Assembly (NCBI RefSeq): GCF_902150065.1
Contig: NC_043994.1
Location: 19,772,913-19,836,912, forward strand
Direction of reading: 5' to 3'
Length of the DNA: 64,000 nucleotides
Source: Myripristis murdjan
Lineage: Eukaryota > Chordata > Actinopteri > Holocentriformes > Holocentridae
Shown here: in pieces, positions 10,661-21,995 of the stretch
How positions within the stretch are numbered: the first letter of the stretch is position 1
How the letters are laid out: the number at the start of each line of letters is the position of its first letter
Made by a program: the position numbers and the translations under genes
Notes under the pieces: model-generated
Databases searched by the model: none
What the model saw: the letters and a program-made list of their open reading frames with translations, nothing else
What the model was told of the DNA's origin: nothing

Positions 10661-13600
10661 ATGGCATCGTCAGAGGACAATTTGAGCACCTGGAGCTGTA
10701 AGCGGGTGGCCCGTTGGCTGAGGGAAGAAGGCTTTGGGGAGTATGTGGAGTTATTATGTACCCAGCACCGCCTGGACGGCCTCAGCCTGCTGGCTCTGAC
10801 TGAGGCTGACCTGCGCAGCCCTCCGCTGGGCCTCAGCGTGCTGGGAGACATCAAGAGGTTGGCCTTAGCCCTGCGGCGGCTCCAGAGACAGAACCAGGCC
10901 CAGCTGGAGGAGCTGGGACTCAGGCCCACAGACTGCCTGCCTGCTACTCTGGGGGCTGCAGGACCCGAGTGGGGCTATAATGCAGTTGATGGGAGATGTA
11001 ACGGAGGTGACCGCTTGTGTAATGGAGCTGAGCTGCGCCTGAGGGACAGTAACAGATCAGGATATAGATCAGGAGGGCAGCTGTGTCATACACACTCCAA
11101 CGGAAAGTGTAGGCAGCACCTGGCTGGCCGGCTGGACCCAGAGGTCTGGAAGACGGTCATCAGTGCCATCTATGTCATGTTTGTGTTTGGATTCACATCA
11201 TTTGTCATGGTCCTGGTTCATGAACGTGTCCCAGACATGAGGACTTACCCACCGCTGCCTGACATATTTTTGGACAGGTACAAACTGTATATTCCTTGTC
11301 TTCAGTTTCATAATATCAGTAAATATCTCCTTGAAGATTCTGCTGTGTATTTAATAGCAGCCCAGACTCCATGGTTCAAGTACACGTTCACCTGCGCTGG
11401 TATCTAATCTGCACTGTGATACTCATGTTTTTGCACACAGTGTTCCCAGAATCCCTTGGGCTTTTGCAATGGCTGAGGCTTGTGGCCTGATCCTGTGTTA
11501 CATCTTTCTGTTGATCGTGCTCCTTCACAAACACAGGTATCCCACCACTACAGCTACTGCCATTACCGATACAGTATAAGTAGGCCACATCTCGCCTGGG
11601 TTATGCTTGCATGGAAGGATATATTGATTTTTGACTTTAATACTTTATGAAGGGCTTCACAAGGCACAAATGAAAGCATATTTCGATTATCTGTCATTTT
11701 GTTTAACTATTGGCCAAGCATTACATTTTTTCTTAAAAATGATTTGGTCACACTTTATTTTGATAGAACATAAATTATATGTATTATATGGCTATAATTA
11801 TATTATACCCATATAAATTATATTTCAACAACATATTGACATGTATTGTTCTGTTGTATCTGTTTGCTGAATTTTAACAAACACTGAGACCTGGTTGACA
11901 TTGTTGGGCAATCCACTGTGTTATTATCAATTCCACCAGACTTCTGGGCAAGCTATGCCCACAGAGTTTAGGCTCAGGCTCTAGTTGGGTCAAGCTTATG
12001 TCAAGCCTGTTTTAGCAAATGAGCAACAGGCCAACAAATTTAATGACCAATCCCAGCACTGGTGGGCATATCTTGGCCAGACCTCTGGTGGGATCCATAA
12101 TAACCCCTTACAGGCCTATTGAAATATAATGAATGGCTTACTGATATTCTTCTCTTGTTGTTATTTAACTCACATGTTGAGTGACATTCTGTTACATATC
12201 TATTGGGGACTATCAAAAGAAAATGTTACCTGAACTTCATTCCCAAAGATTTCAGATAGACAAGATTTTCAGATAATAAAAGTGGAGGCACTCCACTTAC
12301 TATATAGTGTAACACCAGGTAACGACCGAAAACAATGTGCTATTTTTGTTTATTTTATTATTTGTCTCTCACAGGTCCATCTTATTCAGGCGATTGTGCT
12401 CTTTGATGGGTACAGTGTTTTTGCTTCGTTGCTTCACCATGTTTGTCACCTCCCTCTCTGTGCCTGGACAGCATCTGCAGTGTTCTAGCAAGGTGGGAAG
12501 TACACAGGCACTCACAGATTAGATAAGGTCTGCCATTTCCTGTGGCTGGTAGTGCTCATAGACATGCTCTTAGTCTTATTATCTTGCTATCTTTCAGTCA
12601 GCATAACAGTCATGATAACTGATGAAGAGTTATTACTGTGTTCCATAATGTGTGGAGTATTTGTTCCCCAGATGTATGGTGATACCTGGGGGAAGATACA
12701 GAGGGCGCTAGCGATCTGGAGTGGCTTCGGCATGACTTTGACCGGCGTCCACACATGTGGAGACTACATGTTCAGCGGCCACACTGTAGTCCTCACTATG
12801 CTCAACTTTTTTGTCACAGAATGTGAGTATTAATGATGTTATGTGTTTTAATTCTCACTACATTATCTAGAGCAGGGGTCCCCAAACTACGGCCCCCGGG
12901 CCAGACCCAGCCCGCCTAAACAATTTGACTGGCCCACTTTATGATTCCAGACAATCCCTCTCAACATCGCCATTTTTTTTTTTTTTTAATTGCATTTTCC
13001 TATCATAACATATACATATTTAAAGGTTGGCATTCTAATTAAAATTGACTATAGTTATGAACTCTTTATAGCTAATAGTGGCTCATCTTCACCTGATCAC
13101 ACAATGGTATATTCTGACGTGACTTTGCTCGTGACCGAGCCAGCGTCAAGCGTGCCCAATGCGAGTTAACAGAATAACGTCAGACAACAAAATGTCAAAA
13201 CGGTTGGGGAAACGACTGCTCCCACCCTGGAGGCAGGATCCTCATCCTCACAGCACAAAAACCTCATCTAAGAGTCATGTAAATAGAAAATCAGATCACC
13301 TTAGATACTGTTTGTTACAATTATTCTGTACTAATGTACAGAATAATTGAACTACCTGATTCTTACCACTATTCTGTGTTAATATTATTTCACTGTGTGG
13401 CCTTTGGAAACAAGAAAACCAGTAAAGACAAGATTTGTCTTTACTTTGCACACACAAAGCCAGCTCACCTAGATAAGACTACTTTACCGGGGGTTTTTTT
13501 GTTTGTTTGTTTGTTTGTTTGTTTTTTAAAATTATTCTGTATTAATATTATTTCACTACCTGTAAAGACAAAGCACTTTTGTTAACTCAGCTGTACCTGT

Positions 13601-14290
13601 TACAAAATCACATCACCTCATTCTTACCTGGACATTACCATCAGTTTGTGTTATTTTCTATAAAATAAATTGGGTATCTGTGGTACGTCAAATATACACA
13701 TGTGAAGGCTTTCTTAAAAACATTTTTCGCAAATCAGCAGGTGGCACCAAAGCCAAATGACAGGCAGCTGCAACAAATGATCATTATAATCTCCACAGTA
13801 ATACTGGTTGTCAACCTGGCCCATATCATTTCCTGTTATAGACTGACCCGGCCCCCCATCACAGAAAGGAAAGTTGATGTGGCCCCCACTGAAAAAAGTT
13901 TGGGGACCCCTGATCTAGAGTTTTAATATGCTAACTTGCAATATGCAAGTGAGACATTTATTAATGCTGCTGTCCAATCACACAGACACTCCACGAAGCT
14001 GGAACCTGATTCACACCATTTCCTGGGTGTTGAACTTGTTCGGGATCTTCTTCATCCTGGCAGCTCATGAACACTATTCCATCGACGTGTTCATAGCCTT
14101 CTACATCACCACGCGCCTGTTCCTCTACTACCACACCTTAGCAAACACCCGTGCCTACCAGCAGAGTCGGCGGGCACGCATATGGTTTCCCATGTTCTCT
14201 TTCTTTGAGTGCAATGTGAACGGACCAGTGCCAAACCAGTACCACTGGCCTTTCAGCAGACCTGCTTTTATGAAGACTTTGATAGGGTAG
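10661..14290 (+). CDS. samd8: SAMD8 / SMSr, ceramide phosphoethanolamine synthase of the ER
   Basis: Five coding exons in perfect phase: 10661-11277, 11441-11536, 12375-12492, 12672-12822, 13986-14290, giving 428 residues (human about 415). Residues 8-78 form a SAM domain ([15 protein letters not shown].. [13 protein letters not shown]), followed by a variable linker and a six-pass membrane domain starting near 163. The catalytic signature of the sphingomyelin synthase family is intact: H314 in [10 protein letters not shown] and H357 and D361 in [12 protein letters not shown]. The C-terminal exon is almost identical to human SAMD8 from TPRSWN to the final LIG. SMSr makes ceramide phosphoethanolamine in the ER and limits ER ceramide; the SAM domain drives oligomerisation. 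The start ATG has [11 protein letters not shown] context; an untranslated exon near 8.4 kb is likely. The orthology call is very secure. Confidence 0.97.
12873..13912. mobile_element. Non-autonomous hAT element in samd8 intron 4
   Basis: Starts CAGGGGTCCCCAAACTACGG and ends with the inverted counterpart TTTGGGGACCCCTG. It is flanked on both sides by the same 8 bp, ATCTAGAG (12865-12872 and 13913-13920), the diagnostic hAT target-site duplication. The 1040-bp body has no intact transposase. It contains internal near-repeats of TTCTGTGTTAATATTATTTC and a perfect 14-bp stem palindrome at 13318-13349. The ends match the widespread Charlie/hAT type with CAGGGGTCCCCAAAC termini. Confidence 0.9.
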
Positions 14291-15350
14291 ATTAATTTTG
14301 AAAGACAGAATATGTAGTGATTGTAAAGGTCGATGTGTGAGTGGTGAATGAGAGGGCTTTTCATTTGACTCGGTTCTAAGTTTATCAGCTGGGTTTTTTG
14401 GGGGGGAATTTGTTTAAACAGTTGATCTATACCTTGTCAGCTAATCCTCTTTGATTTTATATGTTATGAACGCTGCTTACTAAAAGTTATATGTGTTTTT
14501 TTATGAGGCCTAAGAGCTGCTGGTACAGAATATCCTGCCTACAGGGTCAAAGGGGTTCAGAGACATATTTGCCTTTGAATTATCAGGTTTGTTTTTATTA
14601 ATGTCCCACTTTGTTAATGTTCAAGTTTTCTAATGGTTTGGGTCTTACAATTTCATAAACTAAAAGGTCTTCACCACACTGTGATGCAGTTTAGCTCGAT
14701 TGCTGTCACTTTTCAGGGTTTTTATGGTGACGGTTCAGAAATGATGTTTGTCTGCAAAAAAGACACTTAATACCTTTTGACCAAACTTCTACCAAAGGAA
14801 TGATTAATGGTTCAAGACACTTTTTGTTGTGTCTACTTAAGAGTTGAGTGTCACTCACTCCACAAAGCCTCCCCACCCCTACCCCCCTGATGTTTACCTC
14901 ATAAATTGAACTCTCTTTGTTGGTTGATTGCATCGCCACAGGGACTGCAGGGCTTACTACATTTATGCATTAATGCAACCAAATGACAGGACTTTTATAT
15001 AAATGTTCTCTTTTGCCAATTAAACCCAGTATTATTGATTTGCTTTATTTATCATTATGTGGTGCAATTGTTATTTATAGTTGCGTATTTTACACACAAG
15101 GTGAGCAGTCATCTGCTTATGAACTCATATTTAGATACACAAAATGGGAAATGGAGTAAAAATGGCTGCTGGCACCGTACAGTGTGCACAGCTATAGTCC
15201 GCAAGGATTTTAGGAGGAAAGGGCTTTGACTGTCTGTTGTAGTACAAAGAGGAGTTTCAGGGCTCTTTTATAAGAAACTCATCTGTTTACTATCTCATTG
15301 TTGATCCACAATATATTGTCAGGATAATTGTTTACAATTTGTGCATTTGC

Positions 15351-15391
15351 AATAAAAGTAACTTATATATGCCTTTTGTTGCACCAATAAA
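15351..15391 (+). terminator. samd8: Polyadenylation signals of samd8
   Basis: Two AATAAA hexamers, at 15351 and 15386, about 1.1 kb after the samd8 stop codon and before the next gene's promoter. Either could end the transcript. Confidence 0.5.
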
Positions 15392-15740
15392 AGTTTACAA
15401 CAACAACAACAAAAAAAACAATTTTTATATATCATAGTGACCGTTTCCTTCACTGCTTTGTTCACTAATGTGATTTTTTTCCCCCACCTCTTTAATAAAG
15501 TTGATTGTAAATATAATTTGCATTGCAGCCCCGTTGTATATCTGATCTTTTATATTTTATCTGACAAAGAACATACCTATATTCTGTATGAAAATGTCAC
15601 GAACAAATTAGGTGTGCCCTTTATTTCATTGTCCACCTGACCTATATAACCGGTCTTATACATCCACACCTTAGAACAAATACAGTCCATGTCTGAGTCT
15701 TAATATTATCAACAGAGATCCGGATGGGTGGATAAATCAA

Positions 15741-15748
15741 TATAAAGG
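15741..15748 (+). promoter_or_regulatory. TATA box of the beta-microseminoprotein-like gene
   Basis: TATAAAGG 83 bp before the start codon, at the spacing expected for a short untranslated leader. Typical of genes for abundant tissue-specific secreted proteins. Confidence 0.6.
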
Positions 15749-15823
15749 CTCACGCCAAGAGTTTTCACAGACGTGCTCCTGTTGGCAAGGGTCACATCAC
15801 ATCTCATCTCATCACATCTCAAC

Positions 15824-18800
15824 ATGGTAGGTACTTTGCAGCTTGCTTTCAGTCAAATTGTGAGTGTAATTATGTATTTCAGATGGAGTGGTGCATTATA
15901 GGTAAAATAATGAATATTCAAAATAGCCTGTTAAAACAAAATTATGCACTTTAACTATGTTCTCATATAGTTCTTAAACCTGAGAGTGATTTACAACCCA
16001 AGTAAATCTGGATGCATTGTCTAATATTCAGTTTGAGATTCAGTAAAGGAGACCTCAGGATATAGAACTAGTACAGAAGTAGTATTTCATAACTAATCAT
16101 TGGGTTGATCAACTGACTACTTTTTTTTTTTTTTTTTTTTACATATGAGTCTAAATGATCTTCACTGAAATCAACCCTTAGAAATGGTGCGCAATGCAGT
16201 TTGCGGTTCACAAAGTGTACACAGTAGAAAGTGAAAAATCAATACAAAGCAAGAAACCTTATATAAAGCCATATATAAAGATCAAGGATGGTTTAAAAAC
16301 ATCATTACATGAAAGCATTGCCAATCTTAAAGAAACTGATCTCAATCATATAAATTCCTTTCATTTATCTTTCATTTATCCCACTCCTACTCAGTTTCAT
16401 AACTGGCCCTATTCAGCCAAGTGTTTCGACTCTGCTTATGGGTATATTTTTTTAAATGATATGTTGGATTAACGTGTTGGTTAATTTAGGAGGGGGGCTT
16501 AGTAAAGTATCAGGACTGAGGCTGAGGACACAAACATGCATGATGTCTTATATTTTCTCTTTCTCTCTTTCAGAATTCTCTCCATGTGGTTGTTTATCTC
16601 CTGGGGCTGGTGGTCCTGTGTGAGTCTTCCTGCTTCTTCCAGCCGCTAGCGCTCACAGATCCGAACAACCCACCTAAGGGTGAGTCCAACCACTGCACTA
16701 GGTGGTAGAAAAGTACGGTAACAGAGCATGAGAGAGCCTTTTTAACTTACACTTATGTACTTGCAGGGCACTGATTCTTGGGAATTTGGATAAAACAGGT
16801 TTTAATTTTGAAAAAAAAAAAGTGAGTTAAATTACAAAATCTGAAGGTATATCCTTATAGGCCAAGGTCTTGGCTGTTCAGCAATGTACCGGTGCAACCT
16901 CCTCATTTTGCATTTTTTTCATAAAATAGGCATTTTCCCAGTTATTTGGCAGCTTTGTTTTTGTCAACACCGTCAACGTAATGTTTTTTTTTTTTTTTTT
17001 TTTTTTTATTGAAAAACATATTTTTGTATTAAAAGAGACTAATACTTTAATAATTCAACAGCACCAAAGAAACATATTGTAAGCATATTCATGTAAAACA
17101 AATATAACTGCCTCTGACGGTGGTGACAGTGGCCTCATTACAACATACATTTCCAAAATTTATACTACTCAAGTCAATGGCTTCTTGCTTAACAACTTTA
17201 TTTAACCATTTGGTACAAAAAATAACAATCCTGAGCACTGTTATAAGCATTTTTCAGACTTCAGTCATCACCGTCAGACAGAAAACCTGACGGTGGTGAC
17301 GTCTGACGGTGGTGACAAAAACCTACTCTTTCACATGATAAGCATGAGTTGTTCACATTAGCCATCTTGTTTTCCCCATGTTGCTACCTGCATCAGACCT
17401 CTTCTTAAAAAGTATACATTTATGCCATAATCTAATCTAATATTTTTTATAGAAAAGTGACGGTGTTGACATGTTATGGTTGTGACAGTAGCAGTGTCCC
17501 AAAATATGAAGAGATTTAAGAGAAAACAGCAAACTTCCAGGAGCCTGAGTGGTCTTGAAGCATGCAGTAGAGCTGAAGGTTTGAAAAGGGATCCTCAGGA
17601 ATGTAACTGACCTTTTAGTTTTTTTATTATTATTTTTTAAATAAATATCTCACGGTGGTGACGAATATGTGGGACACATTTTGAGCAACCACAAAATAAT
17701 AGTAAATATTGTTCAAAACTCATTGTTTGTAGTTTTTAATACATATTATGATGTACTCTTTCATGTGGTAAATATATTATTCAATGAAATTATTACTTTT
17801 TGTTGTTTTAATCAAGTTGAAATGATTATCTCCTATCCGAGGACTACTGGTTTTGTAGGCCATGGGCCAACATATAATCATTAAATTAAACAAATTAAAA
17901 ATAAACCTATGAAAGAACCTTACAAATGTGCAAAGGACCCCCTGATTATGCCCTTGATTCTTTTTATTCATTAAAATGTTGTAAATTTCCAACAGAAATA
18001 GCATTTTTCTTAGTGGGACATGATTTATCCAAATTCCCAAGAATCAGTGAGGGGTGGAGGTAACTAATAACATTTACTCATCTTGCTGTGATTGAGTAGC
18101 TTTTTGTGCACTTGTACATTTTTGAGTATTTTTTAAGTGTTGCAGTCAGCTACCTTTTTAAATCCCATCCACTACAGAGTTCAGATTGTGCAGGCTCTCT
18201 GTGAGCATCAGAAATGGGACCATCATAAATTAACAAATTTTGGAGAAGTAGTTCACAGTCAGTCAGCAGACTTTAGAAGAGGAATCTGACTTTACTATGT
18301 TAAACTTCTTATTTTGTAATTTCCAGTGGAGAGAATCTAGTTTGAACTTTTTGCCCTCGTCTTTTCAGAATTGCTCAGAAAAGATTACATCTAACAGAAT
18401 TATTCTTTCCAAAGAATAACTCTGTATCTTTTACTCTGAATACATTTTAAATGAACTACTTTTTAAAAAAAAACTTTTGCTTAAGTCGATTTTTACAGTA
18501 GTATGCCTGCATAAGTACCTATTTCTAGCACTATTTCCACTACTGTGTCCTTGGGATAAGGTTGGGGGTTGCAGAGGGGAACGTTATCTCCTCTGTTTGC
18601 AGGTTCAGTAAATTAGGTTCACACTGAGTCATTTTTAATCTGTCTGTGTGTTCTAGTTAGTTGCAACACCCAGCTGTTGTATTTACTTTATATCTGCCAA
18701 CTGACTCAATCGTTTTGGAAATCGCTTGTGCACACACCCACACCCAATTATGTGCTGCCACATTTGATCAGACCATATTAAAATCAGCTCTTCCTCTGAA

Positions 18801-19197
18801 CACAGTGTATTATTCCTTTATGTCTGCAGGATGTGTGGATGAGGATGGAAAGGAGCACCCCTTTGGTTCACAATGGGTGAAAAACTGCGTCCAGTGCTAC
18901 TGTACAGGCAGAGGCATGGCCTGCTGTACCATGTAAGATTTTCACCCCCTTGGTTCCTGATTTCTTGCTTTGTTCCACCTTACGGCCATAATATATGTTT
19001 AATCTTTTATTTTCTGAAGGCCATTTCAATTTGTTATAACTGATGTTCATATCAATTCTTTCTCCTTCTCTCTCAGGATCCCTGATTTAAGTTCCATCAG
19101 CTTTCCTGAACCCTGTGAGATGCTTGTGGATAAGAAGACCTGCTCTTTCAGGCTGGTGTTGAAGTCAGATAAGACAAAAAAGTGCATTCCTGCATGA
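15824..19197 (+). CDS. msmb: Beta-microseminoprotein-like secreted cysteine-rich protein
   Basis: Four coding exons: 15824-15826 (the ATG alone, then gtaggt), 16574-16679, 18830-18932 and 19077-19197, giving 110 residues. Residues 1-19 are a signal peptide (HVVVYLLGLVVLCESS). The mature part opens SCFFQP, as human MSMB opens SCYFIP, and carries ten cysteines in the family pattern, including CVDEDGKEHPFGSQW, NCVQCYC, ACC and a C-terminal Cys. The microseminoprotein fold is two small beta-rich domains held by five disulfides; members are secreted, for example into seminal fluid, and some bind CRISP proteins. A TATA box lies just upstream and AATAAA follows at 19448. Linkage to npy4r matches human 10q11. 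MSMP is the alternative family member, but the linkage and N-terminus favour MSMB. Confidence 0.88.
16769..18049. mobile_element. CMC/Chapaev-like DNA element (CACTG termini) in intron 2 of the microseminoprotein-like gene
   Basis: A 1281-bp insertion with near-perfect terminal inverted repeats: CACTGATTCTTGGGAATTTG at the left end, with the same sequence inverted at the right end (CCAAATTCCCAAGAATCAGTG), about 26 bp in all. Flanking AGGG at 16765-16768 and 18050-18053 looks like a 4-bp target duplication. CACTR termini with short duplications fit the CMC superfamily (CACTA, Mirage, Chapaev). No transposase frame was found, so it is non-autonomous. The interior carries about seven copies of a motif close to TGACGGTGGTGAC in both orientations (16963, 17115, 17264, 17288, 17304, 17458, 17651). 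Confidence 0.75.
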
Positions 19198-19447
19198 GCA
19201 ATCTAGTTGCTTACAGGTTAACATCTACAAATTGAGGACTACATACTTCCGCACTGTTTGTGGGTTTTTTTTTTCTGTTTCATGTGTTTCATGTGCATGC
19301 ATAGATCTGTTACCATGGCTAATGTTTTCACCCATTAAAGAAGAAATCATCGAGGATAATCAAATTTGTTCTTTGTCACACGTTCACACGTTCACACTTC
19401 ACACTTGTACCTTTTGTACCTGTTCGCTTTTATTCACTTACAATGGC

Positions 19448-19453
19448 AATAAA
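19448..19453 (+). terminator. Polyadenylation signal of the microseminoprotein-like gene
   Basis: AATAAA about 250 bp after the stop codon, in the right orientation and without a competing earlier canonical hexamer. Confidence 0.55.
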
Positions 19454-19499
19454 GATAAAAAAAAAAATCTAAAACCTCACAAATCTGGTGTTTCATGAC

Positions 19500-21860
19500 T
19501 TCTGTTTGTCCTTTTAACTGTAGTTATTGGCAGGTGGCTTTCTCCAGACTGGTCATTTTCAGGATGTAGTTTAATCGTTTCACCACTGTGTGACAGTAAA
19601 GCTTGTCCTTGGTTGAGCTCTGGCACCCAAACGGCTAAAAACCACCCAATAATAGACAGGCTCCCATTGTCGCACTCACTCATACAAACATACTGGGTGT
19701 TGCGGTGTTCAGCTCCCTCTCTAACTCTCACTACTGTGGATTCACACCTGTTCAGAGCATCACTTTATCAGTCATCATGGCATCATAGACCAACTCCGCT
19801 CAGACAATTTACTAAGTGAGTGCCTTGTTTTGGGTTATAACCCATTATCTTCCTTTGCATGCAAAATAAGTATTTGTTTTCTTGCTGTTCAACAGTTGTC
19901 AATCTCATGGTTTGTTATCTCTTCATTGTCAGCTTGTAGTCAGTAGGTATGCTGTTTTCACCTCCACCATTACAAATATTTTAACCTACACAGCCAACAG
20001 TTGGGTTTTTTTTTTTTTTAATATGCATCTGCTAAGCAACACTGTAAATATGTTATCCTTTTGTTGCAGGATGATTTAAGAAGTGATACAGTTCTTTTAT
20101 ATGAATGTTTTTGTGGTGAGAAATAATTCAGTGTCAGTATTACAAGTGGAAATTTGTGTTGTTCATTGGAGGGGGGGGACTAAGATCTCTGCAAGGTAAT
20201 AATTAGGTTTAGGTCATTATCTCATCTCTAATGCACTAGAGTGCTGCTCCTTTCATCCTACACATCCGCATGTTGGAGACAGACAGCATACGTTTGAAAA
20301 AAAAAAGTTACTGGGTTTTATCTTGCTCCACATAAAATGAAACATGGAGAAGAATGTTTGAAGCCTTGAACATCCATGCATATGCATTGCATGCACACAA
20401 AGTAATCCTCTTTGTGAGTGGAAATTTTTCCTGTAGGTTTAAAAGAACGCTATACAGAGGAAAAATGTGCATTGATAATATATCTCTTTATATGCACACA
20501 GTAGATGTGAATCAGTTGCTAAACTCATAAAAGGGGTATTTTTCTTAAAGCATTTCTCTTTGTTCCTCAAGCTAACATGTTCAGGCAATCTCTCTGTATC
20601 TTTCATTTTTCAGACGCATTTATATGCAGTGTTTTGTGTCATTCATTATGTGCGCCTCCATTTCCATGGTGAAGGTTAATTTCAAAGCTGATGTAATTTT
20701 TTCAAGTTGTTTCAGTTGTCTGCACCAGCCACTCAGATTCATATTAAAATCACTGTCATTTAAGCTGTGGTTGTCAAGGAAAATGACATTCACACATTGT
20801 CTCATTCCCACTCACACAAGCCTATTTATTCAGTGATGAAGGACTCTTAACTGGGTAGTACCACTCAACTACTGAGCCCATATCAGAGCAAGCAAAAGTA
20901 AGAAATAAGATGGACTGTGCAGTGTCAGGTCATGGTGGTTCTTATGCTGCAGAGATTGCTTTGAAGGGTGCTAATCATAATGACACATTACTACTTGTTG
21001 GATCTGCTTCCTCCTATGTAACACAGCTGTAACCTGACAGTCTGCAGTTTGCCCATTAATGGGACCTTTATTTCTAACAGAGCTGAGGGTTTCTCTGCCT
21101 CGTTAGATCTAAAACATCAAATATCGGCAAGAACTGGTAGTTACACCAGTGCAGCACAGCTTGTTTCCACAATTAATGTCAGTTACTGGCACCAGTTGCT
21201 TTGGGTTAATGATGACATTATGGTGTCTCTCCTTCCTAACAAAGGATGATCAATGCTATACCACTCTGCTGGGTTGTGGTTGTGCACTGCACAGTGAAGT
21301 GAGTGAAAGCTAGGTGTGTGGCATTGCTGGAAAATAAAAGGCTCATTTTTTTCTTGCACAGTATGTGGCACCTATTTCAGGGGAGCAAATGAGAATCCAT
21401 TTCTTGTAATTCTGCCAATGGCACTCGCCTTCTCCTTAACAAAGGGTACAAAGATCAGCATCAGTGACCTTGTACTTGAATTTGAATGTTTCTGATCAAA
21501 TTCATGATTTGTGATGGTAGCCACCAGCTTCTGGTCAAATGTTTGAAGGTATGTTGTGGAGAATCAACTCCAAGAACTCCCAAATTAAACCATGTGAAAG
21601 TTCTATATAAATGAAAAGGGCAATTTGACAATGGCAAGAATGTGCCCTTACTGCAAACTTCACAATGACGTAAAATTAGAAAATTCCTCACATAGCATCC
21701 TTTTTAAGTTGCAGCTACATCCCATTCCTCTTCAGTCACAGGATCCAATTCCTGCCTTTTTCTCAGGCTGTGGACAAACTTGTTACTTCTGGACGAGCAG
21801 ATCTTTTGACCTGCTGGAGTAGTAGCTGCTGTGCAACTGAATAATTAATCGCTTTGTCTT
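19500..21860. other. Intergenic stretch between the msmb-like gene and npy4r
   Basis: About 2.4 kb of ordinary AT-rich DNA. I see no coding exon, RNA gene or bounded repeat. An untranslated first exon of npy4r may lie here but cannot be placed from sequence alone. Confidence 0.4.
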
Positions 21861-21868
21861 CCAATTTG

Positions 21869-21924
21869 CTCTCTCTCTCTCTTTCTCTCTCTCTCTCACT
21901 CTCTCTTTCTCTCACTCTCTCTCA
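21869..21924 (+). repeat. CT-rich microsatellite next to the npy4r exon
   Basis: Imperfect (CT)n tract ending in ctctctcag. It doubles as a strong polypyrimidine tract and acceptor, suggesting that the npy4r coding exon is spliced to an upstream untranslated exon. Confidence 0.6.
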
Positions 21925-21995
21925 GACGTATGCTTTCAGGGGATTGGGATGGATGGTTTGGTTCTGAAGGCTAACGATGTTGTACACCTTCTGAG

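Noticed and set aside
13702-13926. Open frame reading [13 protein letters not shown] near the hAT right end
   Set aside because: It runs into the terminal inverted repeat and shows no hAT transposase motifs; chance frame in a non-autonomous element.
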